Shown: positions 20,930 to 26,617 of the stretch, one piece after another | Layout: each line of letters begins with the position of its first letter | Position numbering within the stretch: the stretch's first letter is position 1 | Assembly (NCBI GenBank): GCA_027579435.1 | Contig: JANBPK010001138.1 | Span: forward strand, 1-26,617 | From: Candolleomyces eurysporus | Lineage: Eukaryota; Basidiomycota; Agaricomycetes; Agaricales; Psathyrellaceae | DNA: 26,617 nucleotides | Direction of reading: 5' to 3' | The notes under the pieces: generated by a model | The model's input: the letters and a program-made list of their open reading frames with translations, nothing else | Database searches by the model: none | What the model was told of the DNA's origin: nothing | Made by a program: the position numbers and the translations under genes

Positions 20930-21600
20930 GAGTGGCAGGATGGAATGAATTTGCCTCATGGTTCCTACGGAGCTGACTCGATTTTTATGATGCACGACGG
21001 ATGGGGATTTGCCTTGCTTGGTATCCCTTTGCAGGAGAGGCGGTCATCCAGTACATTCCGTCAATCTCCCGAATTGTCGATGGCGAGGTAATTTTGGCCA
21101 AAACAACTGCGGTGTGGCCAACTTCAAGATGACTATCAGCCATATTGCCAGTGAACATGCACCATGTCGGGGCGATTCTGGTTACTGTAAAGCGTTAGCT
21201 TGGACCATGCGAGGAAAACGACCTGAATCGTACCATCTTCTGCTCAAATAGAACAAATAGAGAGAATGGCGCCCAGCCTTTGGCCGACACATCCATGTGC
21301 ATCATACCTGAGTCGGTGGATCAAACCCGCGGCTACAGAGCCGGTGGTGGAGAGTGGTTAATTTGGGACCTTCCTATTGCTGTAGAGGTGTATGGTATCC
21401 TGAAGAACACATAAGAGACACACTCTCGTCCACGGCGGTCGTCGGTCAACTTACATACGTCAATGTTTGGTTCCGAAGCCGTTGCACAAGCACCGGCCAT
21501 TTTGGCGTGCCACGATAACTGCTGCCGATTCGCTTGAACCAATGCACCTGCAACTTGACGTCCTCCACACGCCATACTTCTCAACTCCATCCCATCCCTC
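20930..21600. other. Unassigned DNA between FC and the BEM46 relic
   Basis: No gene is supported here. A minus-strand stretch at about 20990-21110 is open (contains SPSTIREIDG) but short and unrecognised, and plus-strand frames of 70-80 codons overlap without domain features. The right part may be the upstream region that came with the alpha/beta hydrolase fragment, since that fragment starts at an intron acceptor. Confidence 0.4.
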
Positions 21601-21618
21601 CTCTGTATTTCTTTGTAG

Positions 21619-22335
21619 GGCACCACTGCGACTGCAGCGACGCTGGGCACACTCGGTGTATCGCCTGATATCAACTATGAATGACGTTTGACAAGACTGA
21701 CCATATGTCGATTCGTTTGTAGGCGCCGGCTTGCTCTGGTATGGCCAGAACTACCTCATCTACCCCTCGGCATTTCCGGCTGGGTCCCGGACAGGTGGGA
21801 AACCCTATTCTCAAAACTCGTTGGAACAAATGGCTGGTGAATGAATGAAGAGGTCGCGCTACCGAGCGAATATGAAATGCCATACGAATATTTGGAGCTC
21901 AAGACACCCGATAACGTCTTTCTCAGATGCTACGCCCTCGCTCAAAGCAAGAGCTTCCCGGAGACGCATCAGGATGCGAAGTGGGTGGATGATGATGATT
22001 ATGACTTTGTTCCCCCTCTCGCTCGCTAGTTCATCGCAAGTCAACCTACAGTCATCATGTTACATCGAAATGGTGGCAACTACGGACATCGTCTTCCCCT
22101 GGCGAAAATCTTCTTCATGCGGATGAGGTGCAATGTGTTTATGCTGTCGTATAGAAGGTATGGGCTCTCAGAACACTCGCCTTCAGAAAAAGGTATTGTG
22201 CACTGTCTTCTATGCCCTCCCTTCTGATGTCCACCACGTTCCATGATCATGAACTAAACAGGGTTGCAAACGAACGCACAGACAGCACTTATTTACGTCC
22301 TCCGCACCTGGTGCTAGCGAAGACCGATATCGTGC
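21619..22335 (+). pseudogene. BEM46/ABHD13-type alpha/beta hydrolase, truncated intron-containing copy
   Basis: Four exon pieces can be joined by normal splice sites: 21619-21655, 21723-21794, 21851-22192 and 22262 to about 22335, with introns of 67, 56 and 69 bases. They encode a hydrophobic N-terminal anchor ending AGLLWYGQNYLIYPSAFPAG, then LPSEYEMPYEYLELKTPDN, then TVIMLHRNGGNYGHRLPLA, MLSYRRYGLSEHSPSEKG and GLQTNAQTALIYVLR. This is the order seen in the N-terminal half of BEM46-family membrane-anchored hydrolases. An in-frame TAG lies at 22027-22029. The usual HGNGG oxyanion-region motif reads HRNGG. The catalytic nucleophile elbow (GxSxGG) is missing because the fragment stops at about 22335, where F-box-like relic sequence begins. 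Retained introns show it arose by DNA duplication, not reverse transcription. The first coding exon was not found. Confidence 0.8.
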
Positions 22336-22640
22336 GTGTTATAAAATTACTCGGAATGGGTGTAAGCATTGCAACTCACTGAACATGACCTCACAGACGC
22401 GTTGAATCCCTATAACCCCTCCCGATTGGATGGACAGAGCCCCCTCGCTTTGGTTGCGGCATTTGGGTAGGACGAAGGTGGATATAGCGCCAAGAACTTG
22501 AGCAGGGATCCTGCAGACGAGGGAGGGCACCCTCTGGTGCCTCTTTACGCAGATTTGCATTCTTCAAGCTGAGGGTGCAAATAGGACTCGGAGGAGATTT
22601 CCTTTTTCGATTGATCAGCTTCCGCTTGAATGCTTCGAGA
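22336..22640 (-). pseudogene. Relic of the second F-box-like gene (IPAEVL type)
   Basis: The minus strand reads VCRIPAQVLGAISTFVLPKCRNQSE at about 22440-22520, then IQSGGV and a GTGAGT donor near 22380. The left end abuts the BEM46 fragment at a shared GTGCG.TGTTATAAAAT sequence that in the copy at 1262-1725 belongs to the intron, so the break fell inside that intron. No intact gene remains. Confidence 0.5.
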
Positions 22641-22705
22641 GAGCGAGTTGCTGTGCTTGACCGCGAAATCTTTCAACAACTGTCTTTTAGTTTTGTGGTA
22701 CTTGA

Positions 22706-23134
22706 ATCTTGACAGATTGGAATATGCTTCAAGAAGCATAGCTTCTCATGGACTTCGTGACCCGGGTGTTCAATTGGCCTCGCCAAAACGCGATGAAGAC
22801 ATTTGCGTTGAGGCTCTGAAGTTCCAATGAACTAATGGATTGCATCCAAGCTCATGACGCTCCCAAGCATCTCCTTTGTATAGCTGGAGCAGTGGGAGCG
22901 GAAATCTGCACTACAGCAAACGATAGCTGAATGGCTCAGCATTCTTTTTGTTTGAGGGAGACTCCACTCAAAGCAGCTTGACCGTTCGCCCTGTAGCCAT
23001 CATGGTGTGCCAACTAGGCCTACGTCGTCCTANCCCCCCATGATACCATTTCAGATTCAATCGAAGAAGATCCGCTCATCTTTGGGAAAAGGCATAAGCT
23101 CCAGATGGACGGACTCGCAGTTGCCTCATTCAAC
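22706..23134 (+). pseudogene. NACHT gene relic upstream of N5
   Basis: Similarity to the intact genes starts at the intron 1 acceptor (CTTGACAG at 22708-22715). It continues through KRDEDICVEALK (DEDTRVEVTKEL in N5), a damaged P-loop (CIAGAVGA..), SAFFLFEGDSTQSSLTVRPVAIMVCQLGLRRP and IEEDPLIFGK, and ends at QMDGLAVASFN. There are several stops and frame changes and an ambiguous base at 23033. It is much more diverged than N1-N6 are from each other, so it represents an older copy or another subfamily. Confidence 0.75.
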
Positions 23135-23379
23135 AGATCCCAAAGAGAAAGGTTGAGAGATAAAGAAGGTAGGGCTAGAGAGCTTAGGCTCGACTCGGAG
23201 TTCGTCTAGATCCGACCACTTAGTGATTTGGGGTCGGCGTCTAAACAAGCGCCAACTCTCGGGACTGATAATGGTCCGAGCGCGGGAATGTTCTGCCTCA
23301 TGTCGGTTGCTGTTCTGGGGCCAACCTCTCCCGTCCAATCTCCAACTCTCATCTAGGCTTCATCGCTGTGGTCGCCCAT
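23135..23379 (+). promoter_or_regulatory. Upstream region of N5 (type II promoter)
   Basis: This is nearly the same as the N4 and N6 upstream regions, from ATCCCAAAGAGAAAGG to TTCATCGCTGTGGTCGCCCAT. It begins exactly where the NACHT relic ends. Relative to N4 and N6, about 60 bases are missing at that junction. Confidence 0.6.
23236..23288 (+). promoter_or_regulatory. Paired conserved elements of N5
   Basis: GGCGTCTAAACAAGCGCC (23236-23253) and CGAGCGCGGGAA (23277-23288) precede the N5 ATG, the second ending 91 bases before it. Confidence 0.6.
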
Positions 23380-25625
23380 ATGCCTCCAAAGCCCAAGGAA
23401 CGCGGCATCAAGTCTATCGTTGACCGCTTTGGCTCCCTGTTCTCCTCCAGGCGTCGAAGAGATGAGCAGCCGATTGCTCATGATCAGCCAACCGTGGAAG
23501 GTTCGCCAGGGAATTTTCATGCCTCATCATCTTCGGAGGAGCAGGAGGGCCCTACCGCGGGGGCTACGATCCTTGTCAGCACACCTGAGCATCCATTGTC
23601 GTCCCATTACAGTGGGGATCCTTCAATGGCAGGTGCAAGGGATCATAGACGCCCACCACTCACGTGGCATAATCCACCCGTGTCGATGTTTTCGAATGCG
23701 CAGAACTTCAGGATCGACAACGTCAATGTCAATTCATTCGAGGATAGCCAGAAAGGAGGTTTGTATAGATGCTTGGAGAAACGTCTTTGACTGCTGATGA
23801 CTTCGCCCTGACAGGCTGGAAGATGCTATTGAAAAATATAGCTGACAACGCTCTTCATGACTCGAGTGCTCGATTTGACGCACCGAAATGCGATGAAGAT
23901 ACGCGCGTCGAGGTTACCAAGGAGCTCATGGATTGGATCCAAGATCGTGAAGCCCCGCAACGTTTACTGTGTATGACCGGCGCGGCAGGGGCGGGGAAGT
24001 CAGCGCTACAGCAGACGATCGCTGAGGAATGCTCAGGTTCTAATACCCTCGGCTCAGCATTCTTCTTCTCCGCGGGAGATCCCACTCGAAACAATTTATC
24101 CTGCATTGTACCGACCATCGCTTTCCAGCTAGCCCTACACAGTCCTGCACTCCGTCATGCCATCGGAATGGTCATCGAAGACAATCCACTCGTCTTCAAG
24201 AAAAAAATCAAAATTCAGATGGACATGCTCATAGTTACCCCTTTCAAGCGCCTCTGTGCCAGCGGGGAATTGGACCGCAACACCTTTCCCCATGCCATCC
24301 TTATCGACGGCCTTGACGAGTGCTCCGGGGAAGAAAACCAAGCGGAACTGCTGTCCGCCATCAAGAATTGCCTCCTCGATAACGATTTCCCATTCCGCAT
24401 TTTCATCGCCAGCAGACCAGAATGGGCCATCCGCACCGCGCTGGACAACGACCCAGAAGGCTACCTCCACCGACTCGCATACCACATCAAGCTCAGCGAC
24501 ATGTACGATGCCACGGGTGATATTCGTTGCTATTTGTGGACTAGACTTCGTGGAATCGGTAGTCGAAGCCGTGACCGCCGAGCGCAGTCTCCTCTATGGC
24601 CCACGAAGGAAGACATCGAGAAGCTCGTGGCGGCAGCTTCGGGACAGTTTGTCTATGCTGCGACAGTGGTCAAATACGTATCAGAACGGCGCGGCTCTCC
24701 GGTGGATCGACTCAGGGCAATCATCGACTGGACTCCGGAAGGTGACCAACAAACTCGGCCATTGGAGCTCCTCGATATCCTTTACAGGAACATTCTTTCC
24801 ACCGCGAAGGAGCTGTATGAGGCAGTCGACACCAATCGAGGACGAGATTTTCTTCTACTCGTCCGGGCACACCAAATGAATTCTGATGGTCGCATCGGGT
24901 TCGAACGAGATAGCATCCGCTCTTTCGATGAAATCATCAGCCTTGAAGAGGGAGGTCATCAAGTACTTTTTTCCGACCTGCACTCACTCGTCTTCGTTCG
25001 TCAAAGCCCGATAGAGACTGAGGTGTGGGAGGAGATGCGTTTCTATCACCTGTCGTTCTCCGAGTTTTTGGACAGCGAGTTTCGCGCCCAGCACTTATTT
25101 GTTTCGGAAACGCGGGTTCGCCAGTACGTGGTAGAATCTTGTCTTCAGAAGTTACTTCAACAGGAAGATTTCTTGGAGGACTGTGAGTCACTGTGATCCA
25201 TCCTGACCAAGTCTCTGACATCCTTTTTTCGATCAGGGAGCTTTCATTTGATCATCAATGCACTGCGTCGCTACTCTGACAACCAAATCACATATATCGA
25301 CGATTTTCGACTCATTGATTACACCCGCAATAACGGATGGGGGAGGATCGACGAAAGACTCTCATTCCACGTTGAGAGAGACCAGTTCAAGGAATGGTTT
25401 GGCTTGGCGCGCTTCACCTTTGATGCCATCCAACACCTCAATGTATGAACATCTCTTTTCATCGGAATATCGAACTAATTTCTGTTTCCTCTCTAGGATG
25501 ATCTCCACGAGCACGAGTTGGCAAATATTGTGAAATCGTATTTTGATAAGTGGAAGGAAAGATATGAAAAATATGGCCTCAATTGGGAGGAGGTGGAGGG
25601 CTCAAGTCCTTCCCTTTCTTCTTAG
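23380..25625 (+). CDS. N5: NACHT-domain STAND NTPase (NLR-like), intact, four exons, 693 aa
   Basis: The exons are 23380-23758, 23815-25182, 25237-25442 and 25497-25625, with introns of 56, 54 and 54 bases (GTTTGT, GTGAGT and GTATGA donors), and the frame is fully open. The ATG at 23380 starts MPPKPKERGIKSIVDRFGSLF, matching N4 and N6. The pre-intron motif is VSMFSNAQNFRIDNVNV. Walker A GAAGAGKS is at residues 182-189, Walker B LIDGLDEC near 289-296, followed by FRIFIASRPEW and a winged-helix-like tail with FYHLSFSEFLDSEF. It ends without repeats in a charged helix (DDLHEHELANIVKSYFDKW). The TAA used by N1 and N2 is changed, so the frame reads on to TAG at 25623 and adds SSPSLSS. The first part of the NACHT core resembles N2 and the rest N4, a mosaic pattern. 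It probably acts as a nucleotide-driven switch for nonself signals; the ligand is unknown. Confidence 0.92.
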
Positions 25626-25931
25626 TCCACACCGAGATGTGGGGAACTACGATCGGCCATGGCCTCACGACGCGAATCCGAATCTCACTGATTACCTATC
25701 TGCTCTCTTCTGTCGCTCTACCCTCCATCATTCTGTTGTTACATTATTATCCTATTACAGATTAAGGACCCGAGCATACAAGTACAGGATAGTTTGGTAG
25801 ACCTCCGAAAACCACAACAAAATGTTATGATATGCCAGTAGTACAATAATTACTGATTACCCTATCCGTGCATGCGTTCGAGAGCGAAAAATTNAACAAA
25901 TAAAAATACAACTGCTCCAATTGAAAGCAGG
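25626..25931 (+). repeat. 3' tail of N5, cut short
   Basis: It matches the N4 tail through CACCGAGATGTGGGGAAC, GTACAGGATAGTTTGGTAGAC and the AT-rich stretch up to GAAAGCAGGTG, then switches abruptly at about 25932 into NACHT relic sequence. In N4 the same GAAAGCAGGTG continues for another ~120 bases, so this marks a duplication breakpoint. An ambiguous base is at 25894. Confidence 0.5.
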
Positions 25932-26240
25932 TGCCTCCCACCGAGCATTTCCTTTGTATAGCTGGAGAAGCAGGAGTGGAAAATCAGCGTTAAAGCAAAG
26001 AATAGCTGGATGGCTCAGACCCCACTCAAAGCAGCTTGACTGTCCACCCTGTAGCCAGCATTTACGTCGTTCTACCCTTCACGATACCATTGCAAATGTA
26101 GTTGAACAAGATCCATTCATCTTCAGGAAAAGGCTCAAGCTCCAGATCGACGGACTCGCAGTTGCCCCTTCAACAAATGCATTGGTGCGAGAGGACCCCG
26201 CAATACCAGAATACGATCACCATGAGCAGCAGTTACCATA
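25932..26240 (+). pseudogene. NACHT gene relic upstream of N6
   Basis: This contains a P-loop-like stretch (CIAGEAG then SGKSALKQRIAGWL, one base short of a continuous GxxxxGKS) and then, after a deletion, LRRSTLHDTIANVVEQDPFIFRKRLKLQIDGLAVAP. These match the Walker A and DAIGKVIEDNPLIFKK regions of the intact genes. The last part (NALVREDPAIPEYDHHEQQLP, then TAG) is shared with the relic upstream of N4. It is an old fragment lacking Walker B. Confidence 0.7.
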
Positions 26241-26475
26241 GATCCCAAAGAAAAAGGCTGAGAGGTGAGGAAGGTGGGGCGAGAGAACTTAGGCTCGACT
26301 CGGAGTTCGTCTAAATCTGACGGTTTAGTGATTTGGGGTCGGCGTCTAAACAAGCGCCAGCTAGTGATGGTCCGAGCGCGGGAATGTTCGGCCTCATGTT
26401 GGTTGCTGTTCTGGGGCCAACCTCTTCCGTCCAACCTCTGACTCTCATCTAGGCTTCATCGTTGTGGTCGCCCAT
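26241..26475 (+). promoter_or_regulatory. Upstream region of N6 (type II promoter)
   Basis: This is nearly the same as the upstream regions of N4 and N5, with a short deletion between the two paired elements. The relic, promoter and exon 1 order is the same as at N4 and N5, so they were duplicated as one cassette. Confidence 0.6.
26341..26384 (+). promoter_or_regulatory. Paired conserved elements of N6
   Basis: GGCGTCTAAACAAGCGCC (26341-26358) and CGAGCGCGGGAA (26373-26384) precede the N6 ATG. The second ends 91 bases before the ATG, although the spacing between the two elements is about 9 bases shorter than in N5. Confidence 0.6.
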
Positions 26476-26617
26476 ATGCCTCCGAAGCCCAAGAAACGCG
26501 GCATCAAGTCTATCGTTGACCGCTTTGGCTCCCTGTTCTCCTCCAGGCGTCGCGGGGATGAGCAGCCGATTGCTCATGATCAGCCAACCGTGGAAGGTTC
26601 GCCAGGGAACCTTCATG
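26476..26617 (+). CDS. N6: start of another NACHT-family gene, cut by the window end
   Basis: The 47 visible codons read MPPKPKKRGIKSIVDRFGSLF.. followed by RRRGDEQPIAHDQPTVEGSPGN, almost the same as N5 exon 1. Only the N-terminal, basic part is in the window; intron 1 and the NACHT domain would lie beyond it. Placement downstream of the N5 tail and a NACHT relic, with the same promoter elements, supports a sixth array member. Whether it is intact cannot be judged. Confidence 0.8.
   Translation, partial: MPPKPKKRGIKSIVDRFGSLFSSRRRGDEQPIAHDQPTVEGSPGNLH

Noticed and set aside
25932..26240. A separate small P-loop gene upstream of N6
   Set aside because: The P-loop lacks one base, Walker B is missing, and the fragment matches the internal region of the NACHT family, so it is a relic.

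Overview
The window looks like nuclear DNA of a mushroom-forming basidiomycete (Agaricomycetes). The evidence is a set of multi-exon genes with very short introns (53-56 bases, GTATGT/GTGAGT-type donors, CTGAY-like branch sites, CAG/TAG acceptors) and two protein families that are strongly expanded in mushrooms: NACHT-type STAND NTPases (NLR-like proteins) and F-box/leucine-rich proteins. No rRNA, tRNA, CRISPR array or intact transposon was seen.

The dominant content is a tandem array of six plus-strand NACHT genes, here called N1 (4251-6489), N2 (7776-10014), N3 (13648-15826), N4 (16501-18734), N5 (23380-25625) and N6 (26476 to the window end, cut). All share one four-exon architecture: a basic N-terminal exon ending in a conserved SMFSNAQ-type motif, a ~455-codon exon with Walker A, Walker B and a winged-helix-like tail, and two small C-terminal exons. 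None carries WD40, ankyrin or TPR repeats. N1 and N5 are open over all four exons. N2 and N4 are broken only at or near ambiguous bases, apart from one further 2-base insertion in N4. N3 has real-looking frameshifts near its C-terminus. N1-N3 and N4-N6 form two subfamilies by N-terminus and upstream DNA. Degenerate fragments of a more distant NACHT gene sit just upstream of N4, N5 and N6.

Between the NACHT genes, on the minus strand, lie copies of an F-box-like/LRR gene: FA (1-1245, cut by the window start), FD (about 6974-7255, mostly deleted), FB (about 10586-12190) and FC (19339-20912, the best preserved). Upstream of FA, FB and FC lie remnants of a second, related F-box-like gene with an IPAEVL motif. 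The basic duplicated unit is therefore a divergent pair, F-box gene on minus and NACHT gene on plus, followed by a conserved 3' tail. Unequal exchange, deletion and gene conversion have reshaped it. A truncated, intron-containing copy of a BEM46/ABHD13-type alpha/beta hydrolase gene (21619 to about 22335) is inserted beside FC.

Region by region: FA and its relic (1-1725); unassigned spacer (1757-2837); a spacer block with splice-like signals, shared with the N3 unit (2838-3290); unassigned (3300-3790); N1 upstream region and N1; tail, FD remnant, N2; tail, FB, relic, shared spacer block, N3; tail, NACHT relic, N4; tail, FC, unassigned DNA, BEM46 relic, F-box relic, NACHT relic, N5; tail, NACHT relic, start of N6. 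A CGAGCGCGGGAA element lies 87-101 bases before the ATG of all six NACHT genes. The likely biology, by inference from the families, is a fast-evolving nonself-recognition or regulated-death locus evolving by birth and death, with F-box genes co-duplicated beside the NLR-like genes.
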